From contig NZ_JAKNTW010000002.1 of the NCBI RefSeq assembly GCF_022213955.1, positions 62,001 to 126,000 on the forward strand: a DNA stretch of 64,000 bases, written 5' to 3'. The notes beneath the pieces were generated by a model. The model was not told the origin of the DNA, did no database searches, and was given only the letters and a program-made list of their open reading frames with translations. Below, one piece after another: positions 10,301-17,286 of this stretch. The stretch is from Dolomitihabitans soli (lineage in GTDB: Bacteria; Actinomycetota; Actinomycetes; Streptosporangiales; Streptosporangiaceae). Numbering within the stretch: the stretch's first letter is position 1; every line of letters begins with the position of its first letter. A program made the translations under genes and the position numbers.

Positions 10301-10727
10301 CGAGCCGCTGGCCGAGGCGCACCAGCGGGGAGCCAAGTGGACCCTCGACGCCTACGCGCTCGCCCTGGCCTCCGCCGGGCACGAGCGCGACGCGCGGGCG
10401 GTGGCGGCCGTGCGCACCCCCGTACGGCCGGACTTCCTCTACGAGCTGGCGATGACCTGGCGCGCCCTGACCGGCATGCTCCTCGGCGACCGGATCAGGA
10501 TGCAGGAGTCCTACGACACGCTGACCCCGTTCTCCGACCGCATCGCGGGCGCGGGCACCGGGGTCGTGGCCCTGTGGCCGGTCGCGCTCACCCTGGGCGA
10601 TCTCGCGATCAGGCTCGGCCGGCCGGAGGCGTCGAAGACCCACTACGAGAAGGCCCTGGCGGTGGCCGAGCGGGTGGGTGTGCCACGCTGGGTCGAGGCG
10701 GCCAGGCGGGCGCTGGTCAGCAACTGA
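7356..10727 (+). CDS. Large BTAD/AAA ATPase transcriptional regulator (AfsR-like, no terminal HTH)
   Basis: About 1123 residues. ATG 7356 (MVAFRVLGPVEAYEG) is preferred over GTG 7344 because the winged-helix domain begins there. Order: OmpR-type winged helix (about 1-95), bacterial transcriptional activation domain (about 100-245, LGLWRGTPYSDF), Pro-rich linker, AAA_16 ATPase from FVGREAEL near residue 293 with Walker A GDPGAGKTT and Walker B LITLEDLHWAD, winged helix, then a long helical TPR-like C-terminus. No LuxR-type HTH closes the protein, so DNA binding should rest with the N-terminal domain. Such proteins are pathway or global activators; the target is unknown. The 3' end overlaps the convergent gene by 11 bp. 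Confidence 0.88.
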   Translation: MVAFRVLGPVEAYEGDAELDLGGLRQRAVLARLLVARGQVVPVDSLLYDLWADDAAKGAQSGLQVYISRLRRVLEPGRPRGGPNRLLVTVASGYALRVTPDQVDALRFEALMRSAGEHMEGDDPASARSRLGKALGLWRGTPYSDFADQPWAEAEVNRLTELRLVARERHADTGLRLGMHAETVPDLEALTTEHPLREEGWRLLALGLYRCGRQGDSLAALRRARGTLADELGIDPGPALRKLETDILAQAPDLELAAPPQRHRPAVPAADTWPPRPTAGEADQPPLELELEPFVGREAELARLTTAAGRTGRFTVAIISGDPGAGKTTLVRQLSRKLTADGWTAAAGACPDSSATPPGWAWVEILRRLVSVAGPGEYGQLLAPLLDDTAPDPDDDIASGGFRLHRAVGGYLAAVAKESPVLITLEDLHWADTQTLALLRALPSLLATSRVLLVVTARDSELGGEQADVLAALARLGPVRVGLSGLDPKAVAELVRATCVREVDEEAVTTIAERTGGNPFFVRETVRLLDAESTGERATAAEVLSGVPSGVRDVLRRRIARLPGPAQQILLQAAVIGRDVDVDVLVEVTGDEDAVVEAVEAALLAGLVTEPGPGRLRFDHDLVRGTLYSDASRLRRSRLHAAVAAVIERRSPGDVAALAHHYDAAGTAETAAKAVHYAGLAADQAERRFAHREAATLWERAIAAFDRSGQAGDTRERLLLSLRLIKALGLCGDMAAARGQRRAAMDAALPLGDLELTARVAASLAVPHKGMARDFTRTAWEIVDVTEKALIELPADEQALRASLLATLALELEGSATGRGHQASLEAEELARLSGDPALLAVALSGRLRQSYGIPAVGEREAIGHELLQVGEASGQVAVQVLAHLVLMECAAARGDFALADSEVGLAEQLAKQYDLPAPAAVGAWYAGQRRMIAGDYPGAERAYREAARLTARAGMLEGRQDLPLITTFCLHLVDGRAAEMVEPLAEAHQRGAKWTLDAYALALASAGHERDARAVAAVRTPVRPDFLYELAMTWRALTGMLLGDRIRMQESYDTLTPFSDRIAGAGTGVVALWPVALTLGDLAIRLGRPEASKTHYEKALAVAERVGVPRWVEAARRALVSN

Positions 10728-11268
10728 GCTGGAAGCGGTCGCTGTACGTGCCGGCCGTGCCGGTGACCGACAGCTTCACGCGGTACCACCCCGGGTTGCG
10801 CACCACGTTCGGCCGCCACTCGACGACCTTCGACTCGCCGATGAAGCCCGAACGTGCGGCGAGGTACGACTTCCAGGTCCGGCCGGCCGGGCTCCAGCGT
10901 TGCAGGCGCCAGCCGTACAGGACGGTGTCCGCAGGGTCGGGGTTGGCGACCAGGCCGCGGACGTGGAGCTCCTTGTCGCACGAGGAGGAGGTGGTGGAGG
11001 TGGTGGAGGTGGTGACGGTGATCTCGCCGGGCTCGGGGACGCGGCCCGCGGTGGCCCGTTCGCCGGTGGCGGCGGGCATCGGCAGGACGTGTGCGGTGAG
11101 CCTCAGGGTCTGGACGGGCCCGCCCGTCTCCCGCGCGCCGACGGTGGCGCCGCCCGACGTAACGACCCCGGCGTACGCGCCGGCGAAGGCGAGGGTGGCC
11201 ACCAGCAGCTTGACCGCGTTCGCGGTTCCGCTCGCCACCACCGGCGCCACACTGCTTCGCGGACTCAT
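10717..11268 (-). CDS. Secreted or membrane-anchored protein of unknown function
   Basis: 183 residues from ATG 11268 (a GTG at 11277 is also possible). After a basic N-terminus there is one hydrophobic segment (AVKLLVATLAFAGAYAGVV), a Ser/Thr-rich linker (TVTTSTTSTTSSS) and a C-terminal all-beta-looking domain with two cysteines (SSSCDKELHV and the terminal FQLSC) that probably form a disulphide. It looks like an exported protein with an Ig-like fold. No family recognised. It overlaps the regulator's 3' end. Confidence 0.65.
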   Translation of the reverse strand: MSPRSSVAPVVASGTANAVKLLVATLAFAGAYAGVVTSGGATVGARETGGPVQTLRLTAHVLPMPAATGERATAGRVPEPGEITVTTSTTSTTSSSCDKELHVRGLVANPDPADTVLYGWRLQRWSPAGRTWKSYLAARSGFIGESKVVEWRPNVVRNPGWYRVKLSVTGTAGTYSDRFQLSC

Positions 11269-11382
11269 GGCCGACACCCCGTTTCGTTCACCTTCAGGTG
11301 TACGGCACGCGGCTTTATCTTTGGTTGCCGTCGGCTTGCAGAGTGCTGTGCCCGCTTTCTCGTCCGGCCCGCCATGGCCAGA

Positions 11383-11401
11383 TGAGGTAAGCCTGACCTA
11401 A
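11383..11401. promoter_or_regulatory. DtxR/IdeR/DmdR-type iron box
   Basis: The 19-bp near-palindrome TGAGGTAAGCCTGACCTAA matches the actinobacterial iron-repressor consensus TTAGGTTAGSCTWACCTAA at nearly every position. It ends 42 bp before the DedA-family start at 11444 and 115 bp upstream of the divergent gene starting at 11268. Position favours iron- or Mn-dependent control of the DedA gene, or of both. Confidence 0.75.
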
Positions 11402-11443
11402 TATTGGCTGATATACGCGTGACTAGGGTGGTGACGGTCGGAG

Positions 11444-11974
11444 ATGAGGTCCCCTGCGGTGGTGATTCCCAGCCCGACCGATCCCTCTCTCTTCGGGCTG
11501 CCGCTGTGGGTGATCGCGGTGGTCGGGGCGATCCTGCTGTTCGGCGCCTTCCAGGTCTACTACTGGGTCGGCCGGAAGCTCGGCGACCGGCTCACCTCCT
11601 CGCGGATCGGCGAGCGGGCCGGTCGTGAGCGCATCCAGAAGGTGGAGAACGTCGTCAACCGCTGGGGCGCGCTGGCCGTCTACGGCTGTTTCTGGGTGCC
11701 CGTCCTGCGCCACACGCTGCCCTGGGTCGCGGGCGCGCTGCGCGTCTCCTACCCCTGGTACGTCGTGGCCAGCGCGCTGGGCTGTCTGACCTGGGTGCCG
11801 GCGACGATGTTCGTGCTCTACACGGTGATCTGGGGGTGGCTGGAGGTCGCGGCCCGCTCGCCGTTCACCGCCCTGGCCGCCGCCGTACTCGCCGCGGTGG
11901 TCGCCGTTCTCGTCCTGCGTCGCCGTCGCCGCCGTCGTGAGAACGCGGCCGAGGACACCTTCGCCTCGGTTTAG
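11444..11974 (+). CDS. DedA/VTT-domain membrane protein
   Basis: 176 residues if ATG 11444 is used; GTG 11459 has a better-placed GATGAGG and may be the true start. There are four to five membrane segments. The VTT signature follows the family: YYWVGRKLGDRL, then NRWGALAVYGCFWVPVLRHTLPWVAGALRVSYPWYVVASALGCLTW, corresponding to the DedA R-x3-P-x2-AG motif. The C-terminus is a run of Arg. DedA proteins are proton-dependent lipid or small-molecule transporters needed for envelope homeostasis. An iron box lies just upstream, which is unusual for this family. Confidence 0.8.
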   Translation: MRSPAVVIPSPTDPSLFGLPLWVIAVVGAILLFGAFQVYYWVGRKLGDRLTSSRIGERAGRERIQKVENVVNRWGALAVYGCFWVPVLRHTLPWVAGALRVSYPWYVVASALGCLTWVPATMFVLYTVIWGWLEVAARSPFTALAAAVLAAVVAVLVLRRRRRRRENAAEDTFASV

Positions 11975-12021
11975 GCGCACTTCACCAGAGAAGACGGCGT
12001 TGCCGATGATCTCGTGTCACC

Positions 12022-12876
12022 ATGGTCGACATGAGAATCGGGGGTCTCCTGTCGTTCCTCTGCGCCGTCGTGCTCGTGCTGCTCGCACCCGCGCCCGCCC
12101 TCGCGGAGGCCGGGCCGCAGACGCCGAGCGTGCCGGGGCGAGCGGCCTACCTCGTGGACTCGGAGGGAACGGTCCACTACAGCAAGCAGGCGACCAGGCG
12201 GATGCCGGTCGCGAGCCTCACCAAGGTGATGACCGCCTACGTCGTGCTGCGCGAGGCCGAACTGAGCGACGTCGTCACGATCACCGCCGCCGACGTGAGC
12301 CACGCGTCCACGAACGGCGCCACCCACGCCTCCCTGCGCAAGGGCGAGCGCTTCACGGTCAGGGACCTGCTCTACGCGGTGATGCTGCCCTCGGGCGCCG
12401 ACGCCACCAACGCCCTGGCCCGCCGCTACGGCCCGGGGACCACCCGCTTCGTCGCCAAGATGAACGCCGCGGCCCGTTCCCTCGGCCTGGCGTCCACCCG
12501 CTACACCAACCCCGACGGCCTCCCCCGCCCCGCGAACGGCGGCTACTCCACCGCCCGCGACCAGGTACGGCTGGCCCAGGTCGCGCTGGCCGACGCCACC
12601 CTCCGCAAGATCGCCTCGGCCGAACGCCACGTGGTCACCAAGACCGCCGTGCACCGCGCGCACACCTGGCGCTCCACCAACAAGCTCCTCGGCTCGGCGC
12701 CCGGCGCGACCGGGGTCAAGACGGGCTACACCCGTGCCGCCGGCTACTGCCTGCTCTTCGCCGCCGACCGCGACGACCGGCTCTACGTCGGCGCCATCCT
12801 CGGCGACTCCCGGCCCGACCGCCGTTTCAGCACCGCCGAGCGCCTCCTCGACTGGGCCGCCCGCGAGTCCCTCTGA
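12022..12876 (+). CDS. D-alanyl-D-alanine carboxypeptidase (peptidase S11)
   Basis: 284 residues with an N-terminal signal peptide (hydrophobic FLCAVVLVLLAPAPALA), so exported; ATG 12031 is an alternative start. The three active-site motifs are in order: S65-LTK (serine nucleophile and Lys), PSGADATN around S124, and K233-TG. The middle motif has Ala where many homologues have Asn (SGN), a variant I believe is tolerated in actinobacteria. It trims the terminal D-Ala from peptidoglycan stem peptides. The 3' end lies 6 bp from the convergent nuclease gene. Confidence 0.9.
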   Translation: MVDMRIGGLLSFLCAVVLVLLAPAPALAEAGPQTPSVPGRAAYLVDSEGTVHYSKQATRRMPVASLTKVMTAYVVLREAELSDVVTITAADVSHASTNGATHASLRKGERFTVRDLLYAVMLPSGADATNALARRYGPGTTRFVAKMNAAARSLGLASTRYTNPDGLPRPANGGYSTARDQVRLAQVALADATLRKIASAERHVVTKTAVHRAHTWRSTNKLLGSAPGATGVKTGYTRAAGYCLLFAADRDDRLYVGAILGDSRPDRRFSTAERLLDWAARESL

Positions 12877-12882
12877 GCGGTC

Positions 12883-13710
12883 TCACCTCATGGTCGCCCA
12901 GAAGGCCGGGTGGTCGGAGAAGCCGTTCATGCCCTGCGTGCCCGTGGAGCCGAATCGCAGGCTGTTCCTGATGAAGATGTGCTGACGGTTTCCGTCGCCC
13001 TTACGCGAGAAGCCCGACGGCACGCAGTCCTGGACATCGGGGTTTCCCTTGTACTTCAGGTTGAAGTCGCCGGCGATGATCACGCGTGTCCTGCCGGCGA
13101 AGTCCTTCGCGCGGCGCATGACCTCCTTGCACTGGGTCTTCGTCACCGATGTGGGCTTGTCGGACAGATGCGTGACACAGACGGTCAGCGTGTCGGTCTT
13201 GCGGCACCCCATCACGCGCTTCTCACTGTTGGCCTGGCTGGTGAGCCTCTCCTCGTACCGGTACTTGCTGTACGGCTTGGGCAGGGCACGCTTGTCGAGG
13301 ATCGCGGTGCCGTAGTCTCCCCGTCCCCCGGTGCACTTGGCGTTGGAACTCCCCGAGAGCACGTTGAAGAACGAGTCCCCGCTGAAGCCGATCGTCTTCT
13401 TGAGCGCCTCGACGTCTTCGCTGCACACCTCGGTCAGCGTCACGATCGTCGGCCGGAGCGCCCTGATCTTCTTGGCGGCCTCCTGCATCGTCCGCTTGGC
13501 CTTGTCCGGGCCGGGCTTCGGGTCCCAGCAGTGCTTGGCGCCCCCGCCGTTGCAGAGGTTCATTTCCAGGACCTTGTGCGTGGGGGCGGCGGCCACGATC
13601 TTCGAGGCCGGCACCGCCGCCTCCGGGGCGGACGCCGCGGCGGCGCCCGGCGCCATCGCGAGCGGGATCGTGATTCCGAGGCCGACAAGGATTCGCGCGT
13701 GCTGCCGCAT
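12883..13710 (-). CDS. Secreted endonuclease/exonuclease/phosphatase family protein
   Basis: 275 residues. A signal peptide (hydrophobic segment to PGAAAASA) marks it as exported. DNase I-fold motifs follow in order: VLEMNLCNGG, IVTLTEVCS (metal-binding Glu), VCVTHLSD, IIAGDFNLKY and the closing FSDHPAFW (catalytic Asp-His). Six or more cysteines suggest disulphides. It should be an extracellular Mg-dependent phosphodiesterase or nuclease; the substrate (DNA, phospholipid or other) is undetermined. GGTGGGAG precedes the ATG. A 13-bp motif upstream is shared with the next secreted gene. Confidence 0.85.
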   Translation of the reverse strand: MRQHARILVGLGITIPLAMAPGAAAASAPEAAVPASKIVAAAPTHKVLEMNLCNGGGAKHCWDPKPGPDKAKRTMQEAAKKIRALRPTIVTLTEVCSEDVEALKKTIGFSGDSFFNVLSGSSNAKCTGGRGDYGTAILDKRALPKPYSKYRYEERLTSQANSEKRVMGCRKTDTLTVCVTHLSDKPTSVTKTQCKEVMRRAKDFAGRTRVIIAGDFNLKYKGNPDVQDCVPSGFSRKGDGNRQHIFIRNSLRFGSTGTQGMNGFSDHPAFWATMR

Positions 13711-13772
13711 TGGTCTCCCACCTTAGGCTTTCGGAACTTCGGTGTTCCAGACCCTAGGAGGCCGCGTTATGG

Positions 13773-13785
13773 GTTTGATTAACGC
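13773..13785 (-). promoter_or_regulatory. Shared 13-bp upstream motif, copy 1
   Basis: GTTTGATTAACGC (GCGTTAATCAAAC in the direction of the gene) lies 63-75 bp upstream of the secreted nuclease start. The same 13 bases occur at 14383 upstream of the small secreted protein. Possible common operator or promoter element. Confidence 0.45.
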
Positions 13786-13812
13786 ACGCGTTTGACCGTG
13801 GTTTACAGGGGA

Positions 13813-13844
13813 CCGGCCCCGGTCGACGTGGCGACCGGGGCCGG
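13813..13844 (-). terminator. Hairpin after the small secreted protein
   Basis: A perfect 13-bp stem (CCGGCCCCGGTCG against CGACCGGGGCCGG) with a 6-nt loop, 16 bp past the stop of the gene at 13860-14222. Likely transcription terminator. Confidence 0.75.
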
Positions 13845-13859
13845 CGAAGCGATCGGACG

Positions 13860-14222
13860 TCAGTCCGCGCAGATCGCGTAGACGCTGATCCCGACGTCGC
13901 TGTAACCGTCCTGGCGCCCGATGCCGATCCAGCCCCGTCCGTCATTGGTGGGGAAGGAGCCGACCAGGATCGCCCTGTTGCCCTGGGCCTCGGCGCCGCC
14001 GCCGAGGACCTTCTTCGCGCCGGGGCAGTACAGCGTGCGGCGCTGGAAGTTGGGGACGTTGACGTTGGGCAGCATGACGAGCTGGTAGCCGGGCGGCAGG
14101 GCGGTGACGGCGGTGGCCTGTGCCGGGGCCGCGGAGACGAGGTTCGAGGCGGCGGTCGTCGCCAGGCACGCTCCGGCGACGACGACGGTCAACGCCAGAG
14201 CGGTGGCCTTCTTCGACTTCAT
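13860..14222 (-). CDS. Small secreted protein of unknown function
   Basis: 120 residues from ATG 14222, preceded by GGAGAGCAG; a longer frame to 14372 lacks a ribosome-binding site. The signal peptide begins MKSKKATALALTVVV and ends near NLVSAAPAQA. The mature part (LPPGYQLVMLPNVNVPNFQRRTLYCPGAKKVLGGGAEAQG) has two cysteines, one in LYCPGAKKVLGGG and one near the end (YAICAD), and resembles actinomycete secreted repeats in which a Cys-Pro-Gly-x-Lys-x-Val-Leu-Gly-Gly-Gly segment is conserved. Function unknown. Confidence 0.8.
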   Translation of the reverse strand: MKSKKATALALTVVVAGACLATTAASNLVSAAPAQATAVTALPPGYQLVMLPNVNVPNFQRRTLYCPGAKKVLGGGAEAQGNRAILVGSFPTNDGRGWIGIGRQDGYSDVGISVYAICAD

Positions 14223-14549
14223 CTGCTCTCCTTCTGTCGTTCCCCGGATTCGCCTTCCATCGCGGGCAGCACGAAATACGCCGGCGGTGTGATGCCGGTG
14301 AGGGAAAAGTGGTCCGGGAGGCTGGGGGGCCATTACCCGCAAAGTATCCAGCCCGTGACTCGTTGTGTCCATGCGGAATTATGTTTGATTAACGCCCGCC
14401 CCCTTCGGGACAATAGCGGGCCAAACTCCGATAACTCAGAACCACCCGGGGCGACAAACTGCGAAATACCCCGAATTTCACTACCGGCCACTCGCTAAAT
14501 GAGAATTGCGACCGGAGTTTTCCTGAGGGCCGTCGCGGAAGGGCCCTCT
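14223..14549. other. Intergenic stretch with second 13-bp motif
   Basis: No gene seen in 327 bp. It is less GC-rich than its surroundings and contains GTTTGATTAACGC at 14383-14395, the motif also found upstream of the nuclease, plus the promoter of the small secreted protein. Confidence 0.5.
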
Positions 14550-15347
14550 CTAACGCGTCAGACCGTGACACGCGATCGCGGCGGCCGCCACCACGTTGAG
14601 GGAGTCAACCCCCAGGTCCATCGCCGCACGACTCATCGGGATGCACACGGGCTCGTCGGCCTCGTGCAGCCAGCGGGACGACAGCCCGTCACCTTCGGAA
14701 CCGAGCAGCAGGGCGACCCGATCACCGAGCTCTGCCTCAGGCAGCGGCGTGGCCGTCTGGTCCGGCGTCAGGGCCAGGGTGCGGAAGCCCGCCTTACGCA
14801 ACTCGGCGAGCCCGTCGTGCCAGTCGGTCATCCGCGCGTACGGCACGGCGAAGACCGCCCCCATCGACACCTTCACCGACCTTCGGTACAGCGGGTCGGC
14901 ACAACGGGGGGAAAGGATCACTGAGTCGATGCCCAGGGCGGCGGCGCACCGGAAGATGGCGCCCACATTGGTGTGGTCGACGAGATCCTCGAGGACCAGG
15001 GCGCGGGGGCCGGTGAGGACGTCGGCGACGGCCGGGAGGGGCAGGCGGGCCATGGAGGCGAGGGCGCCGCGGTGGACCTGGAAGCCGGCGACGCCCTCCA
15101 TGACCTCGTCGGTGACGAGGTAGACGGTCACGCCGTCGAGGAGGTCGCCCAAGGGCTCCAGCCAGCGACGGGTCATGAGCAGGGAGCGGACCGGGTAGCC
15201 GGCGGCGACGGCCCGGCGGATGACCTTCTCGCCTTCGGCCAGGAAGAGACCGCGGGAGGCTTCGAGGCTTTTGCGCAGCTCGACGTCACGCATCCGCGTG
15301 TAGTCGGCGAGACGCGGGTCCGAGGGGTCCGCCACAGGCTCAAGCAC
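14550..15347 (-). CDS. SpoU/TrmH family RNA 2'-O-methyltransferase
   Basis: 265 residues from GTG 15347. The SPOUT motifs are all present: motif 1 VDHTNVGAIFRCAAALGID (with the catalytic Asn-x3-Arg), motif 2 ALLLGSEGDGLS, motif 3 VCIPMSRAAMDLGVDSLNVVAAAAIACH. The N-terminal 90 residues form the substrate-binding domain typical of TsnR/RlmB relatives. It methylates a ribose 2'-OH in rRNA or tRNA using SAM bound in a trefoil knot; which RNA is unclear. The start overlaps the stop of the DUF4184 gene by 8 bp, indicating translational coupling. Confidence 0.92.
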   Translation of the reverse strand: MLEPVADPSDPRLADYTRMRDVELRKSLEASRGLFLAEGEKVIRRAVAAGYPVRSLLMTRRWLEPLGDLLDGVTVYLVTDEVMEGVAGFQVHRGALASMARLPLPAVADVLTGPRALVLEDLVDHTNVGAIFRCAAALGIDSVILSPRCADPLYRRSVKVSMGAVFAVPYARMTDWHDGLAELRKAGFRTLALTPDQTATPLPEAELGDRVALLLGSEGDGLSSRWLHEADEPVCIPMSRAAMDLGVDSLNVVAAAAIACHGLTR

Positions 15348-16032
15348 GCTTGAATCCTTTCACGAGCCGCCAGAGGACCCCGTATCCGAGCAGCAGGACG
15401 GACGCGCCGACCACCACGCCGATGCCGTGCTTGGTGATCGTCGAGGCCCACCCCTCCGCCGGCGGATCCACCAGCGGCCAGAGCGCGGCCCCGGCGAGCC
15501 CGCCGGCGCCGAGGGCCACCGGCAGCCAGATGCTCCCGCCCGGCCGCAGCCGCAGGCGCGGGATCAGCCACCACGCCACCAGGCCGAGACCGATCAGCGT
15601 GGAGGCGTACTGGAGCGCGCGGTACACGGTGATCCAGCCGATCACCGGGGCGGACAGCCAGTCCCAGCCCCAGATGGCGGCGCTGTAACTGTGGGTGAAG
15701 GAGTCCCAGAGCACATGGGTGGACGAGCCGATCACGGCTCCGGCCAGCACGGCGGGGGCGCGGCGCAGGCCGTACCGGATGGGGGGCAGGTCGACGACGG
15801 CGAGGAGTGGCTCGCGGAGCAGGCCGTGGAAGAGGACCAGCACGACCAGGGTGGCCGCGACGTCGATGGTGAGGATGCCGGGCAGGGAGTGCCAGATGGC
15901 GTAGGCAGGCAGGAAGGGCAGGAAGAGCGGCAGGTCGGGCACCATCGCGCCGATCGCCAGGGCCCAGGGATCCAGGCGGCGAGAGTTCAGCAGGGGCAGA
16001 ACCGCCGCGACGTGGCTGAGAGTGAACGGCAC
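15340..16032 (-). CDS. DUF4184 family membrane protein
   Basis: I start it at GTG 16032 (M-PFTLSHVAAVLPLL), since AGGAG sits 6 nt upstream of it but only 1 nt upstream of GTG 16038. It has about 230 residues and about six membrane segments. The opening PFTLSHAAAVLP and GAMVPDLPLFLPF, then GSSTHVLWDSFTHSYS, are DUF4184 hallmarks; the His and Asp residues recall metal-dependent phospholipase-like membrane hydrolases. Function unknown. Overlaps the downstream SpoU methyltransferase. Confidence 0.85.
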   Translation of the reverse strand: MPFTLSHVAAVLPLLNSRRLDPWALAIGAMVPDLPLFLPFLPAYAIWHSLPGILTIDVAATLVVLVLFHGLLREPLLAVVDLPPIRYGLRRAPAVLAGAVIGSSTHVLWDSFTHSYSAAIWGWDWLSAPVIGWITVYRALQYASTLIGLGLVAWWLIPRLRLRPGGSIWLPVALGAGGLAGAALWPLVDPPAEGWASTITKHGIGVVVGASVLLLGYGVLWRLVKGFKRA

Positions 16033-16161
16033 GCACACTCCTGGTTGAGGTGGGAGAAGGGGGAGGAGTTAACCGAGTTTTGCGTGGAGCGGACGTAGTA
16101 ACGCTAAGTGCCGGGTAGGGTACGTAGCGCTGTCGACGGCCGGGCGTGGGAGGCGAGGGTC

Positions 16162-16803
16162 ATGGTGCCTGACCAACGTGTCCAGTCACGCCCGGCCGCG
16201 TCAGCAGAACCGTGGTTGCGCGATGCCCGGCGCGCGAGGAGCCTATCGACGATCACGCTCGGCTGGCTCGGGCTGGAGAGCGGGCTCGCACTCGTCGCCG
16301 GCCTCCAGGCGCACTCGGTCGCGCTGATCGGCTGGGGCCTGTCGTCGATGGTGGAGGCGCTCGCCAGCCTGATCGTGGTGTGGCGCTTCACGGGGGCTCG
16401 CACCGGTTCGGCGCACGCGGAACGGCGGGCGACCAAGGCGGTCGCGGTCAGCTTCTGGCTGCTCGCGCCTTACCTGGTGGTGCACGTGGCGCACGACCTT
16501 GAGGCCGGCCACCGCTCGGTGCCCTCGGCGCTCGGCATCGCGGTCACCACGATCAGCCTGATCAGCATGCCGGTGCTCGGTCTCGCCAAACGGCGGCTCG
16601 GGGCCCGGCTCGGCTCGCCCGCCACCTCGGGCGAGGGGACCCAGAACCTGTTGTGCGCGGCGGTGGCCGCGGGAGTCCTGGCCGGGCTGGGGCTCAACAC
16701 GATCGGCTGGTGGTGGGTCGATCCGCTGGTGGCGCTCACACTGGCGGGGGTGGCCACGCGCGAGGGATGGAAGGCCTGGCACGGGCACGCCTGCCGGCAC
16801 TGA
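16162..16803 (+). CDS. CDF-like cation transporter family membrane protein
   Basis: 213 residues from ATG 16162 behind GAGGCGAGGG. Six hydrophobic segments are seen. GWLGLESGLALVAGLQAHSVALIGWGLSSMVEALASLIVVWRF and the final NTIGWWWVDPLVALTLAGVATREG follow the fold of the cation-diffusion-facilitator membrane domain. The canonical zinc-site HxxxD/DxxxD residues are largely replaced: E sits where the helix II Asp is expected, and helix V has SGEGTQN. The cytoplasmic C-terminal domain is missing. It may transport another ion or be a divergent member. Confidence 0.75.
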   Translation: MVPDQRVQSRPAASAEPWLRDARRARSLSTITLGWLGLESGLALVAGLQAHSVALIGWGLSSMVEALASLIVVWRFTGARTGSAHAERRATKAVAVSFWLLAPYLVVHVAHDLEAGHRSVPSALGIAVTTISLISMPVLGLAKRRLGARLGSPATSGEGTQNLLCAAVAAGVLAGLGLNTIGWWWVDPLVALTLAGVATREGWKAWHGHACRH

Positions 16804-17060
16804 GCGCGGCGCGCGACGGTGAGGACCGCGACCGGCAGACCTCGTGCGGACAGCACGCGCGCCAGCGTCGCACCCCCGCCGGCCGCCGCCACGACCCGGC
16901 ACGTACGGCCGGCGAGCGTGACGTTTCTCACCTGAGCGCATTCCCTGAGCGCCCGCCTGACCTCGTCGCGGAACCCGGGAAGGTCGATGAGCACCAGATC
17001 GCCGCACCCCGTGACGGCCCTTTCGCGCACCCCGGCCACAGCCGACATGGGCACCCCCAT
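16804..17060 (-). other. Possible gene remnant on the minus strand
   Basis: Between the CDF-like gene and the VWA gene there are 483 bp. On the minus strand, from ATG 17060 (MGVPMSAVAGVRERAV), a frame with coding-like high G/C third positions runs through GDLVLIDLPGFRDEVRRAL and GRTCRVVAAAGGGATLARVL. It then runs 330 bp antisense into the CDF-like gene, ending only at 16470. Either a short real protein lost its stop or this is a decayed gene. No family recognised. Confidence 0.3.
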
Positions 17061-17062
17061 TA

Positions 17063-17127
17063 CGCGACATATCGCGTTGTTACCGCTAACGATACTGAGC
17101 GATGACGCTCTGTCAAGATGTATCGCG
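17063..17127. promoter_or_regulatory. Candidate operator region with paired TATCGCG sites
   Basis: CGCGA-cata-TCGCG (17063-17076) is a perfect inverted repeat, and TATCGCG recurs at 17121-17127, 51 bp away. The stretch is unusually AT-rich for this genome. It lies between the minus-strand remnant and the VWA gene, so it may be an operator for either. Weak, pattern-based call. Confidence 0.35.
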
Positions 17128-17286
17128 AAACATGAACACATGCACAAGTTACCGATGCGTACCGTAATCACTGCAGTAAAAGAGGCATGTTGCCAGTCCA
17201 AGGCTTCCCAGTATCGTTCCGTCAATATGGCGGACTGTCACCCGATAGTGTGACCAGCCGCATCCACCGACACCTAAGAGGACACC

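Noticed and set aside
7425-10643. A 1072-codon minus-strand frame opposite the BTAD regulator
   Set aside because: It is the antisense of a protein with clear winged-helix, BTAD and Walker motifs; its translation is Gly/Arg/Gln-rich with no domain. High GC makes antisense frames long.
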